Assembly: GCA_964410915.1 (NCBI GenBank)
Contig: CAYPIU010000007.1
Span: 1 to 64,000, forward strand
Direction: 5' to 3'
DNA: 64,000 bases
From: CAZFJG01 sp964410915
GTDB lineage: Bacteria > Synergistota > Synergistia > Synergistales > JAFGMB01
Shown piece after piece: positions 34,079 through 43,277 of the stretch. The translations under genes were made by a program, and so were the position numbers. The notes under the pieces were generated by a model. That model ran no database searches. It was not told the origin of the DNA and worked only from the letters and a program-made list of their open reading frames with translations. The stretch's first letter is position 1. Each line of letters opens with the position of its first letter.

Positions 34079-37000
34079 ATGATATATGTATTAAAAAAAA
34101 TATTTAAATATTTTGTAATTACATTACTGATATTGTTCCTTGCCGGAGCTTCTGCACTTTTTCTGCTCCGGGATCGCGACATGGGAACAGAATTCCTCAA
34201 GAAGCAGATGATATCTGCAGCAAGAACAGCGGGATATCATGTGTCTATAGATAAACTGGCTGGCAATCCTATCCGGGGATACGAGATCGAAGGTCTGTCA
34301 GTCTCTGTAGAAGATGCTCTGAGTATGAACATGGGCACATTTAGGATCGCCCTGTCTTACGACACCCTTCTAAAAGGGAAATTCGTCGCCCCTGTTATCA
34401 TAAGGAACGGTGTTATTGAACTTATTGACCACTCAAAACTGCCAAAAAAGGATCCCCCCGAAAAAGAAGGATCGATATGGTTCCCCTACATACCCGTTGA
34501 GATACGCAACCTGACTATAAGATATCCTGAAATTGTCAGTGATATTCTTCTGAGAAGTGCAGATCTTGGTATTTCACCTGAAAAGATAAATGCTTCAGTT
34601 GATGGTTATATCGGAGATAAACCCTTAAGATCTGAACTTGTTATGGATATGTCAGAAGATAATATTGCGTTATCTCTTTTCAGGACTACTTTTAACAAAA
34701 AAAGCATCCTGGAGGCAAAGGGCAATATCACACCCTATTTCAGCATAGAGGGATCAATAACAAGTCTCGACCTGGGTTCTTTTACCTCTCTTCTGCCAGA
34801 AAAAAAAAGACCTGACATCAGGGGAACTGTAAATTTTAATTTCTCCCTGGCCGGCAACCCCGAAGATCCATTTTTCAAAGGAGATCTTGATATTGAAGAA
34901 CCCGCTTTGCAGAATATCGGGATCAGAAGGGTAAGGGGAAATATCTCGTATGACGGTTCACTTTTCCTTCTTTCCAGCCTCAAGGCAGATATGCTTGATT
35001 CGATCCTCAACGCCGATCTTTCCCTGTCTGAAAAGGGGAACATCGATCTTTCTTTTTCTGCAAAAAACCTCGACCTGTCCAAACTTGAAAACGTGGGAAA
35101 TCAGTTGCCCGAAACAAGAGGTATCATAGAAGAACTTGAGGGTGACGTCTCCGGAGATCTTCAGAACCTTCTGGGGAAAATATACGCAAGATCAGGTTCT
35201 ATAAGCATTATGGACCAGGAAATCACAAACACAGAACTGGACATCGAGTTCGAAGGGAAAACTGTAAGTATCAATTCAGATTTGCACTGGAAAGGTGAAC
35301 CATTCTCCACCAGGGGAACTGTAATGCTCGGGGACGAACCATCACTCGACCTTTTAACCTCAGTCAGGAATTTCGACATTGCCAATATAAGGCCTTTTTT
35401 GCCTGCTGAAACAGCAGCTCAGATCCCAACGGGAAAATTTGACATGACAGCAAGAACCACAGGATCTGTCAAAGACCCTTCTGTGCAGTTAGATCTAAGT
35501 TCACCTTCTCTGGTTCTCAACGGTGAAAAGATAACTAACATAAAAGCAGATCTTCAATATCAAAAGCCGGACATGATCATCAGAGAACTTTCCTGTCTCG
35601 TCCCTGAGGGACGCCTTTCAGGCTCTGGAAAGATAGCCCTCGATAAAAGCAGCCGGACCGATATCAGGATCACAACATCCACAGGGGATATTTCAAAAAC
35701 CCTGAGGCTGGTCCCGTCTCCGCCCAATGGCATATCAGGCTCTGCAGAGGCAGTTATTTCCATAAAAGGCAAGATTGACGATCCGAATATCAGTGGTTCA
35801 TTCAAAACGGGAAATTTCAGAGTTCAGTCGCTGTTCCAGGCAGAGAGTATAGACGGAAATTTCAGTTTTCGTAACCAACGTCTTGTACTTGCTGTCAATT
35901 CTCCAGTGGCTCTTATCAGCAGATTGTTAGCCAATAAACTCAATGCAGAAGTCGAATGGCAGCCAGGAAGACTGGATATTATGGAAGGATCTGCACAACT
36001 ACTGGGAGGGACCTTTTCCAGTAGCGGTCATGTCCTGCTTTCTCAAAAACCGGAACTTGATCTGAGCGGTAATTTTGAAAATCTTGCCCTTGAAAAGCTC
36101 CCCTGGAAGATTCCTGTCGACATAGAGGGAGAAACATATGGGGAATTCTCAGTTTCCGGTACGGCAGATGAACCAGTTATTGCATTTGGTATCCATTCAC
36201 CCAACCTTATTACAGAAGGGACAACCCTTGATAATTTAATAATACAGGGAGACTTCAAAAAGAGGATCCTGGATCTGAAAGCTATCTTTGCTCAAATCGG
36301 AAAAGCTGATATTGAAGGGAACGCAACCATAGATCTTGAAAAGGGGTTCGAGACAGATTTCAAACTGGCAGGCACTAAACTGGATATTCCTTTTCTCTTA
36401 CGCAACATGGAGGGGAATCTAAAGAATATCATTACAGGAAAGATCAATCTGGATATTAACGGTCAATACCGCCCCGGGCTCATTCTTGCCAGGGGGATCA
36501 TTTCTTCAGAGGTACTTGCCTTTAATGATCTTAAGATAAAAGATTTGTATTGCCCTGTCGTGATCAATGGAACAAGCATTGAGATCCCTGGCATGAACGC
36601 TTCGGTTTACAGCGGGGACCTGAAGTCAATGGCGATCATGGATCTCGATGACATGTCATGGGAAGGCAATTTATCTGTAACGAGTATGGACCTTGGAAAA
36701 ACTGCAGAAGATCAGGAAGATATTCCAGTTAAACTTTCCGGCAAAGGAGATATGAACCTTAAGGTCAGAGGCAGGGGATCAGATCTTTTCAGTATTTTTG
36801 GAACGGGAGATCTACTGGTAACTGATGGTGATATCGGAGGCCTTTCGGCCATAGAAGCAGCAGCTTCAACCACCAACAGAAAAACCATACCCTTCAGAAG
36901 GATAAGGAGCAACTTTCTTATTGACGGTTTTGGAGTAACAATACTTGCAGGGAGCAGAGTTGAAGCGCCATTGCGTGATCCTCTATATCAATATCTGGGC

Positions 37001-37450
37001 ATTGACGGGGATATACAATATGATGGAAAGATAGATATTGAAGGAGACACGAAGGTTAATCTTCAGGCATTAAATGCATTCCTGGGAGGTCTTCAAACCG
37101 CACTGAAAGTAACTCTTGCCAGGGCTGACCTTTTAAGCGACATAATGGGCGGTCTTGTAGGAAAAGTCGGGAAAAAAGATTATAGACAGGTAGATTTTCA
37201 CATTCAGGGGACAAGGGAATCTCCAGCAATAACAAAACTTGAAGTAACCGGAGGAGAAGAATACCTTTCCGATCTTATAAATATTGATGAGTTCAGAGAA
37301 GAAGATGAGGAAGAGAACAGCAGGCAGGTAGAAATCAAACTGAATTTTCCTGTTGGTAAGGGAAGTGAAAAGGAATCTGAATCCACAGGACAGCAATTTA
37401 AAGAACAGCTTATCGAGGGAATACTGAAAAGCCTTAGCCCTGCAGAATAG
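34079..37450 (+). CDS. Large AsmA/TamB-like envelope protein
   Basis: Protein of 1123 residues with one N-terminal membrane anchor (YFVITLLILFLAGASALFLL). It is otherwise a long periplasmic beta-rich chain with repeated phrases of the AsmA/TamB/YhdP group: ISIKGKIDDPNISGSF, GTADEPVIAFGI, TGSVKDPSVQLDLSSPSL and a terminal block GTRESPAITKLEVTGG. Such proteins span the periplasm and carry phospholipid or help outer-membrane assembly, which implies a diderm cell. ATG at 34079 follows AAGGAAAG. It shares its strand with the amidohydrolase 26 bp downstream. Confidence 0.85.
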   Translation: MIYVLKKIFKYFVITLLILFLAGASALFLLRDRDMGTEFLKKQMISAARTAGYHVSIDKLAGNPIRGYEIEGLSVSVEDALSMNMGTFRIALSYDTLLKGKFVAPVIIRNGVIELIDHSKLPKKDPPEKEGSIWFPYIPVEIRNLTIRYPEIVSDILLRSADLGISPEKINASVDGYIGDKPLRSELVMDMSEDNIALSLFRTTFNKKSILEAKGNITPYFSIEGSITSLDLGSFTSLLPEKKRPDIRGTVNFNFSLAGNPEDPFFKGDLDIEEPALQNIGIRRVRGNISYDGSLFLLSSLKADMLDSILNADLSLSEKGNIDLSFSAKNLDLSKLENVGNQLPETRGIIEELEGDVSGDLQNLLGKIYARSGSISIMDQEITNTELDIEFEGKTVSINSDLHWKGEPFSTRGTVMLGDEPSLDLLTSVRNFDIANIRPFLPAETAAQIPTGKFDMTARTTGSVKDPSVQLDLSSPSLVLNGEKITNIKADLQYQKPDMIIRELSCLVPEGRLSGSGKIALDKSSRTDIRITTSTGDISKTLRLVPSPPNGISGSAEAVISIKGKIDDPNISGSFKTGNFRVQSLFQAESIDGNFSFRNQRLVLAVNSPVALISRLLANKLNAEVEWQPGRLDIMEGSAQLLGGTFSSSGHVLLSQKPELDLSGNFENLALEKLPWKIPVDIEGETYGEFSVSGTADEPVIAFGIHSPNLITEGTTLDNLIIQGDFKKRILDLKAIFAQIGKADIEGNATIDLEKGFETDFKLAGTKLDIPFLLRNMEGNLKNIITGKINLDINGQYRPGLILARGIISSEVLAFNDLKIKDLYCPVVINGTSIEIPGMNASVYSGDLKSMAIMDLDDMSWEGNLSVTSMDLGKTAEDQEDIPVKLSGKGDMNLKVRGRGSDLFSIFGTGDLLVTDGDIGGLSAIEAAASTTNRKTIPFRRIRSNFLIDGFGVTILAGSRVEAPLRDPLYQYLGIDGDIQYDGKIDIEGDTKVNLQALNAFLGGLQTALKVTLARADLLSDIMGGLVGKVGKKDYRQVDFHIQGTRESPAITKLEVTGGEEYLSDLINIDEFREEDEEENSRQVEIKLNFPVGKGSEKESESTGQQFKEQLIEGILKSLSPAE

Positions 37451-37475
37451 AAGTTCAGACCGGAGGTCGGATATA

Positions 37476-39047
37476 GTGGGAAAAATGCCAGCCTTGCTGA
37501 TAAAGAATGCAGATATCATAACATTTGACCCTTTGCGCCCCAGGGCCGATTCCATTCTTTTAAAAGACGGAATAGTCCTTCAGACTGGTACTTATAGTGA
37601 GATACAAAGGAATTATGAGGATTTGGACTCCAGAACTCTTGATCTTTCTGGTAAAACTGTTCTACCAGGATTTACAGATGCCCATCTTCACCTCGGGGCC
37701 CTGGCCAGACGTAAATTAGCTCTGGATCTCTCTGATGCTGCTTCAAGAGATGAACTGTTGTCCATGTTGCTCGACAGGTCATCAGACCTTGAAGCGGATG
37801 AATGGATCTGGGGAGTAGGATTTAACGAAAACAACTGGCCTGATGGAACAATACCAGACAGAAACGATATTGATGGAACGGGTATTCCTAATCCGGTTTT
37901 TCTGGTCAGGATATGCTCTCATGTAAGTATCGCCAATACAGCTGCACTTGAAAGATCCGGAGTTCGAAACAATACTGACGGGATCCTTCTGGAAAAAGAA
38001 GCACTCCCTATTCAGGTAAAAATGTGGCATGAAAGTGTCGACAGGGATCAGGAAGAAAAACTACTGTCAGATACATGTTTTGAACTTGCCTCTCTCGGCA
38101 TAACCTCAGCACATACATGCAGTACCCCGTCTTATGGCCTCGGTGAGAACCTCGAGATCTATAAGAGCCTGGCCCGGAAAAACAGGCTTCCGCTGAGGAT
38201 CACATATTATTCAGATCAGGAAGATCCGAATAATATCGAACCGGCAGATTTTGATAACAGGCTGCATTATGGGGGGCTTAAGGTTTTTCTGGATGGCTCC
38301 CTTGGTGGAAAAACCGCAGCTCTCTCAAGTCACTATGAGGGAGAACCGAATAATATCGGGATCCTGAACCATGACAGCCTGTCTCTCGAAAAGATCATTG
38401 GAAAGGCAGAAAGGGACAGTATCCAGATACAGTTCCATACAATAGGAGATAGAGCCCTTGACCAGCTTCTTAATGCCATCGAAAGGACAAGCATCTCTCC
38501 TGTACCTTCCCACAGAGTAATACATCTTCAGATATGTCGCCCTGATCAGCTGAACAAACTTCAGGAACTTGGACTTACTTGTGATATTCAGCCTGCTTTT
38601 GTCCCAAGTGACCTCTACATGGCAGTAGAAAGGCTCGGCGATCGGCGGATAAAATGGTGTTATCCATGGAAAGACATGATACTGCATAACCTTCTGGTTA
38701 CAGGATCCAGTGATGCACCTGTAGAAAAACCCGATCCTATGGAAGGGATATGGGCAGCAGTGAACAGGATCAACTGGCGGGGAGATCCTGAAAGTGTCTG
38801 GAGACCCGACCAGTGCCTTTCTTTGATGGAGGCAATTTCCCTATATACAGTCAATCCGGAGATCGCCGTTAATAGAGGAAATGATCGTGGAAGAATAAAA
38901 AAAGGTTTCCCTGCAGACCTTGTAATATTAAATGGAAATATTGAAAGGACACCGAAGATACAGCTAAGGGATTTAAGACCCCAGTATACTTTTAGCGGAG
39001 GCAAACTTTCATTTGGGAAAATAGATGGATGGCCTGATTTCGCATGA
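37476..39047 (+). CDS. Amidohydrolase of the YtcJ type
   Basis: Protein of 523 residues of the amidohydrolase superfamily, subgroup with PF07969. Motifs: LDLSGKTVLPGFTDAHLHLG (metal-binding HxH), VGFNENNWPDG, LKVFLDGSLGGKTAALSSHY, IQFHTIGDRALDQLLNAIE and ITGSSDAPVEKPDPM-like VTGSSDAPVEKPDPMEGIWAAV with the late Asp. The GTG at 37476 has GGAGG nine bases ahead. Substrates are amides or N-acyl compounds; not known here. It follows the AsmA-like gene closely and may share a promoter by readthrough. Confidence 0.87.
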   Translation: MGKMPALLIKNADIITFDPLRPRADSILLKDGIVLQTGTYSEIQRNYEDLDSRTLDLSGKTVLPGFTDAHLHLGALARRKLALDLSDAASRDELLSMLLDRSSDLEADEWIWGVGFNENNWPDGTIPDRNDIDGTGIPNPVFLVRICSHVSIANTAALERSGVRNNTDGILLEKEALPIQVKMWHESVDRDQEEKLLSDTCFELASLGITSAHTCSTPSYGLGENLEIYKSLARKNRLPLRITYYSDQEDPNNIEPADFDNRLHYGGLKVFLDGSLGGKTAALSSHYEGEPNNIGILNHDSLSLEKIIGKAERDSIQIQFHTIGDRALDQLLNAIERTSISPVPSHRVIHLQICRPDQLNKLQELGLTCDIQPAFVPSDLYMAVERLGDRRIKWCYPWKDMILHNLLVTGSSDAPVEKPDPMEGIWAAVNRINWRGDPESVWRPDQCLSLMEAISLYTVNPEIAVNRGNDRGRIKKGFPADLVILNGNIERTPKIQLRDLRPQYTFSGGKLSFGKIDGWPDFA

Positions 39048-39133
39048 TCATAAGACTTTTATTTTCCACAACGAAAGTATCCTCCTTGAATAGATGGAGT
39101 AATTATCTGTGGTTATGAAAAGATCTCATATGC

Positions 39134-39169
39134 ATGACAGACCTGGCATTTAAATGCCAGGTCTGTCAT
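39134..39169. terminator. Perfect 36-bp palindrome between convergent genes
   Basis: ATGACAGACCTGGCATTT followed immediately by its exact complement. It lies between the convergent amidohydrolase and aldehyde oxidoreductase genes and probably acts as a bidirectional terminator. No long U-tract follows on either strand, which is unusual for that role. Confidence 0.65.
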
Positions 39170-39241
39170 TTCAGCATATTGGATTTGCATTGTTTCAGGC
39201 AGTATCTTCACAAATTCCAAAGAAGTTCTCTTCCAGAAAGA

Positions 39242-41038
39242 TCAGTTCAATCCGAGATCAGAAAGTTTTTCTCTTGTTGGATAACCTTTTTCATCCCAGC
39301 CGCGAAGACTGTAATACTCGGGGATCATCTCTTTTACGCGACTTACCATACCTTTGCTGGGTCCTTCGGGTATAGCGTCTTCCAGAAGACGCGCAGGAAG
39401 AGTATCTTCATCAGGAGTCAAGCCTTCCCTGAGGTTAAACATCCTTTCCAGGTTCCAGATACGCTCGCCGCATTTCATCACTTCTTCGGTTGTATAGTCG
39501 AAACCAGTACCTGCCTTGAGATACTCAGCATAGTCTTCAGCACCTAAGGCAAAGGATGTGAACAGACAGATCCCTGAAGAATCTATGACTGCAGTAAGAT
39601 CATGGAAGATCATTGCCCATTGAGGTTTGCCCTTTATTTCAGCTGGATCAAGTTTTTCCGGGACTCCAAGAATTTCAGGGGAGATAAGGTATCCTCTTAC
39701 ATGACACCCACCTCTGTTGCTTAAAGCATAATTCAGCCCAATTCCCTGAATTGCCCTTGCATCATAAGCAGGCATCTCCTGTTTCTTCACGGACATTGAA
39801 AACTCTGGATGACCGTACATCTCACACAGTCTGTATGAACCTTCGGCCAGTTTAGCTCCAAGCCCCTCTCCCTTACCCATCTTGCGGGTCCAGTAGACCA
39901 TGGCTTCAGCATTACCAAAATGAAGTTCCGGACCACCGTCCAGTTCTTCCTTTTTAATATATCCTTTTTCATAAAGTTCCATTGCAGCCGCAATAGTAAC
40001 ACCTGCACTTATGGTATCCATACCATATTCATTACAGATAAAATTAGCTTTTACGATCGGTTCAAGAGGTTCAACACCGCAGCATGATCCAAGGGCGAAT
40101 ATTGTCTCATATTCGGGGCCCTCTCCTACCTTGTCTCCCACCTTGGAGACTCTTCCGCAACCGATCGGACATCCAAAACAGTGTGATCTTTTCTGCAGAT
40201 AGGTACTGGCAAGAGTCTCTCCTGACTGGGAATCGGCAGTCTCCATATATGAACTCTGCCAGTTCTTGTAGGGATATCCGCCTGACTGGTTGATAACATT
40301 GACCAGAACAGCAGTCCCATAGGCGGGAAGACCCTCTCCTGTAACGGGATGTGCCTTCAGTTTTTCGACACCATTTTTAAGGGATTGTCTCAGCGCCTCA
40401 GGATCCTCAACCTTCGGAGAACCGGTTCCTCTGACCACTATGGCCTTGAGGTTCTTGGAACCCATTACCGCTCCAACTCCGCTTCTTCCGGCAGCACGCC
40501 CCTTTTCATTTATTATGGCAGCTATTTTTGAAAGATTTTCTCCGGCAGGACCTATACAGCTTACTCTTGCTTTTTCATCATCCACTTCAAGCAGAAGCCT
40601 GTCAGTTGTCTGACTCGTATCCAGCCCCCAGAATGAACCGGCTTTCCGTAACTCCACCTTCTCATCATGGATCCAGAGATACATAGGTTCAGAAGACCTT
40701 CCTTCAACTATTATCATGAACCATCCGGCTTTGGCAAGCTCGGCCCCCCATTGTCCACCGGAATTACTGGATGCAATATAACCTGTCAGCGGACTCTTTG
40801 TTACGACCATATAACGGCCAGCAGCAGGAGCGCCTTTGCCAGTGAGAGGTCCGTTACAGAAAATGAGTTTATTTTCTGGTGACAGTGGATCAGTGTTTGC
40901 TGGCAGTTCATCGTAGAGAACTTTCGACGCATAGCCTCTGCCACCTACATAATCCCTCATCATCTTCTCATCAACATGTTCAGTTTTTACTGTCCCGTCA
41001 CTTAGATTAACTCTCAGAACATCACCAAATTTACCCAT
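39242..41038 (-). CDS. aor: Aldehyde:ferredoxin oxidoreductase (tungsten enzyme family)
   Basis: Protein of 598 residues, the usual length. It oxidises aldehydes to acids with ferredoxin, using a tungsten-pterin site and one 4Fe-4S cluster. Family blocks: RVNLSDGTVKTE, GGRGYASKVLYDELPANTDPLSPEN, AAGRYMVVTKSPLTG, GRAAGRSGVGAVMGSKNLKAIVV, and the cluster cysteines in HCFGCPIGCGR with a later Cys in SSGICLFT. ATG at 41038 (MGKFGDVLRVNLS) has AAGGAGGG in front. A frame extension of 45 codons upstream passes through a terminator hairpin and is not coding. Expression should depend on the leader RNA at 41103-41234. Confidence 0.94.
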   Translation of the reverse strand: MGKFGDVLRVNLSDGTVKTEHVDEKMMRDYVGGRGYASKVLYDELPANTDPLSPENKLIFCNGPLTGKGAPAAGRYMVVTKSPLTGYIASSNSGGQWGAELAKAGWFMIIVEGRSSEPMYLWIHDEKVELRKAGSFWGLDTSQTTDRLLLEVDDEKARVSCIGPAGENLSKIAAIINEKGRAAGRSGVGAVMGSKNLKAIVVRGTGSPKVEDPEALRQSLKNGVEKLKAHPVTGEGLPAYGTAVLVNVINQSGGYPYKNWQSSYMETADSQSGETLASTYLQKRSHCFGCPIGCGRVSKVGDKVGEGPEYETIFALGSCCGVEPLEPIVKANFICNEYGMDTISAGVTIAAAMELYEKGYIKKEELDGGPELHFGNAEAMVYWTRKMGKGEGLGAKLAEGSYRLCEMYGHPEFSMSVKKQEMPAYDARAIQGIGLNYALSNRGGCHVRGYLISPEILGVPEKLDPAEIKGKPQWAMIFHDLTAVIDSSGICLFTSFALGAEDYAEYLKAGTGFDYTTEEVMKCGERIWNLERMFNLREGLTPDEDTLPARLLEDAIPEGPSKGMVSRVKEMIPEYYSLRGWDEKGYPTREKLSDLGLN

Positions 41039-41102
41039 CACTTGTCCCTCCTTGAATAAGATCTTAATTGTTACTTTTTTCTCCTTTTTCCTCAACAAAA
41101 AT

Positions 41103-41138
41103 AAAGGAGGAAAACCCTGTACAGGGTTTTCCTCCTTT
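41103..41138 (-). terminator. Leader terminator of the aldehyde oxidoreductase gene
   Basis: A perfect 18+18-bp palindrome (AAAGGAGGAAAACCCTGT and its complement). On the minus strand it is followed at once by a U-rich run (TTTATTTTTGTT). It sits 65 bp before the start codon and after a structured leader, so it looks like the expression platform of a riboswitch. Confidence 0.85.
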
Positions 41139-41144
41139 GCAAAC

Positions 41145-41234
41145 ACGGCCGGCGAAAGGATCGCTCCTATCACCCGATGCCTGTTACTCCTCAGGGAGGC
41201 GAAACAGGTCGAAGGTCATCTATTCTCATCTCTT
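41145..41234 (-). ncRNA. Structured leader RNA, riboswitch candidate (Moco/Tuco-class possible)
   Basis: Between promoter and terminator, the leader of the aldehyde oxidoreductase gene can fold into several stems: CCUGUU..AACAGG enclosing CUCC-CUGA-GGAG, and CGG.GGUG..GGA-GCGA-UCC..CGCC with a GNRA loop. A terminator follows. The gene needs a tungsten or molybdenum pterin, and Moco/Tuco riboswitches are known before such genes, so a cofactor sensor is the main hypothesis. I could not match the consensus from memory, so the class is unproven. Confidence 0.6.
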
Positions 41235-41240
41235 ACTATT

Positions 41241-41269
41241 CTTTTACATCGTATATTTAACCTTGTCAA
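41241..41269 (-). promoter_or_regulatory. Promoter of the aldehyde oxidoreductase leader
   Basis: On the minus strand: TTGACA (41269-41264), a 17-bp spacer, and TAAAAG (41246-41241). Predicted transcription start near 41234, giving a leader of about 200 nt. Confidence 0.6.
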
Positions 41270-41333
41270 GTAACAGATTGATAGCGTTGGGTATACACGA
41301 TAAATATATGATCATCCAGTTCTTTACCTATAC

Positions 41334-42356
41334 CTAAAGTTTCATGTCGCCGGGTTTTATGTAATTTTTATTTCTCATATATACCGAAAAAAAGAATGTT
41401 AAAACTGCAGGCAGGATAAAATGAAGAAGGATCATTCCAGGCCATGCAGAGTTCCCCATCTCTGCGAATGTACCGAACTGACCCACCAGACCGCTGGTAC
41501 CCATTCCTGCACCGATCCTGTTATTCTCCATTTTGAAGAATAATGTAGCTACAGGACCAAGTACAGCAGAACTGAGGATCGGAGGTACCCATATCCAGGG
41601 ATTTCTCACAATATTTGGTATCTGGAGCATGGAAGTCCCAAGTCCCTGGGCAATAAGGCCCCCAAATCCATTTTCACGGTAGCTCTGAACAGCAAACCCT
41701 ACCATTTGACAACAGCAACCCACCGTTGCTGCTCCAGCAGCAAGTCCACTGAGCCCCAGAGAAATAGCAAGAGCTGCACTGCTGATAGGTAATGTCAGTA
41801 TCATACCCATCATGACAGCCACAAGGATACCCATAGGAAGGGGGTGCATCTGAGTAGCCAGATTGATCATGTTACCCAGGATATACATCATTGAAGATAT
41901 CCATGGACCGGCATATACTCCTGCAAAACCTCCAGCCACTATAGTAGCTGCTGGGACAAGAACTATATCTACTTTAGTTTTTCCTCTGACGAGTTTTGAA
42001 ATTTCAGCTCCTGCAAGAGAGGCAACAAGTGCCCCGACCGGTTCCCCAATATGAAGGATCGCACTGCTGCCTTCAAAAGAGACTGTTCCCGCTCCTATAG
42101 CTCCCGCGATCATGGAAGCAAATATCCCAAGGGGTGAAGCTCCGACACTATGAGCTACTCCAGCTCCTATTGCAGGTCCCATCATAAGCTGTGCTACCCT
42201 TCCGAACATAGATATTGTTGACGCGTCTACGAGTCCAGCAAGCTGTTTAATTATCAGGCCTATGATCAAGGATGCAAAAAGTCCCAGTGCCATCCCGTTA
42301 AGAACATTGATCACATAATTGCGGATCGATCCCGAAGAAAAATGTTTCATTGACAT
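41334..42356 (-). CDS. PTS EIIC-like membrane protein (PfoR/PTS_EIIC_2 type)
   Basis: Protein of 340 residues with about 9-10 membrane segments, glycine-rich: GPAIGAGVAHSVGASPLGIFASMIAGAIGAG, HIGEPVGALVASLAGAEISKLVRGKTKVDIVLVPAATIVAGGFAG and GAGMGTSGLVGQFGTF. This fits the PTS_EIIC_2 family, which stands alone without EIIA/EIIB parts and whose transport substrate is not settled. ATG at 42356 has AGGGAG in front. The upstream region has the palindrome TGACA-N7-TGTCA, and the gene follows niaR, so it may belong to a nicotinate-linked regulon (inference). Confidence 0.78.
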   Translation of the reverse strand: MSMKHFSSGSIRNYVINVLNGMALGLFASLIIGLIIKQLAGLVDASTISMFGRVAQLMMGPAIGAGVAHSVGASPLGIFASMIAGAIGAGTVSFEGSSAILHIGEPVGALVASLAGAEISKLVRGKTKVDIVLVPAATIVAGGFAGVYAGPWISSMMYILGNMINLATQMHPLPMGILVAVMMGMILTLPISSAALAISLGLSGLAAGAATVGCCCQMVGFAVQSYRENGFGGLIAQGLGTSMLQIPNIVRNPWIWVPPILSSAVLGPVATLFFKMENNRIGAGMGTSGLVGQFGTFAEMGNSAWPGMILLHFILPAVLTFFFSVYMRNKNYIKPGDMKL

Positions 42357-42379
42357 TTAATCACACTCCCTGAATGTAT

Positions 42380-42396
42380 TGACAGGTGTCTTGTCA
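42380..42396. promoter_or_regulatory. Candidate NiaR operator
   Basis: TGACA-GGTGTCT-TGTCA lies between niaR and the EIIC-like gene, 24 bp before the latter's start. NiaR sites recalled from Gram-positives include a GTGTC-type half, so binding is plausible but unverified. Confidence 0.4.
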
Positions 42397-42421
42397 GATT
42401 AAGCTAAAAAAATATAACATC

Positions 42422-42949
42422 TTATACTTCCTGAAACAAGTATCCCTTCCTTTTCAAATCAGAAATTATCCTTTCAAATGCTTCTTCATCGGGAACATCT
42501 ACAGTATGCAAATGAACTCCTTCAGTAAGACTGCAGAGGGGTTCTGCATTTTCAGATAATAATCTGCTCATAAAATCCTCTATGTCATGTCTCGTAGTGA
42601 TCATAAGGTTGCCCCTGATCTCTCCATAAACCGGATGTTCAACTATCACGTCCAGGATCTTTCCGCCATTATCAACAATGATCTTCAGTTCCTCATCGAT
42701 TGCCTCGTTGCCCTGATGTTTTGTCGCAATTGTTTTTTTCATGCTATCTGAATTACCACTCCTACTGATCATCATATATCCCTGAGGAGTTGCAACGACC
42801 TGCTCTCCGGATGCCCTCAACACCGCTATATCCTGAACTATGACCTGCCTGCTTACCTCAAATCTTTCAGCAAGTTCACTTCCCTTGATCGTTTCCTGGT
42901 AATTTCGCAAAAGGTTCAATATTGCCTGTCTTCTATCAGATGAATTCAT
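42422..42949 (-). CDS. niaR: Transcription repressor NiaR (nicotinate-responsive)
   Basis: Protein of 175 residues. The N-terminal HTH_11 domain is RRQAILNLLRNYQETIKGSELAERFEVSRQVIVQDIAVLRASG. The C-terminal 3H domain carries the conserved histidines in VEHPVYGEIRG, MITTRHDIEDFM and GVHLHTVDVPDEEAF, which bind a metal used for nicotinic acid sensing. It represses NAD-synthesis or niacin-uptake genes. ATG at 42949 follows GGAGGAG. No nad genes are in the window; the downstream EIIC-like membrane protein is the only nearby candidate target. Confidence 0.9.
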   Translation of the reverse strand: MNSSDRRQAILNLLRNYQETIKGSELAERFEVSRQVIVQDIAVLRASGEQVVATPQGYMMISRSGNSDSMKKTIATKHQGNEAIDEELKIIVDNGGKILDVIVEHPVYGEIRGNLMITTRHDIEDFMSRLLSENAEPLCSLTEGVHLHTVDVPDEEAFERIISDLKRKGYLFQEV

Positions 42950-43277
42950 AAGGCTCCTCCAAAAAAGATACTTTACCTGTTATTGAAATTTTTCAAATGC
43001 AGGATAGGTATATTAGACAGATTATACTATTATTGATATTTCTTTCCAAAATAATATCTTTTTCCTGTACTTGTGATAATTTCCTCTCTCTAAATTCCTT
43101 CAAGGTAAATTAACTCTTTGAATATATAGATCCAGCCTTACTTATAGATCGACATGCAAGTCAGATATCTCCCCTCCCAAACACACTGCCTTCTATTGTG
43201 ACTGATCCATAATGAAAGTGTATTATATAAAGGATCAATTAAGACTGTCTTTTAAAATGATCTTATGGAGTGATAGC
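42950..43277. other. AT-rich divergent intergenic region
   Basis: Upstream of niaR (minus) and of the DUF362 gene (plus). No clear promoter pair, repeat or RNA structure was recognised. Confidence 0.4.

Noticed and set aside
41039..41173. 45-codon N-terminal extension of the aldehyde oxidoreductase
   Set aside because: It is encoded by the terminator hairpin and leader; the family start and ribosome site are at 41038.
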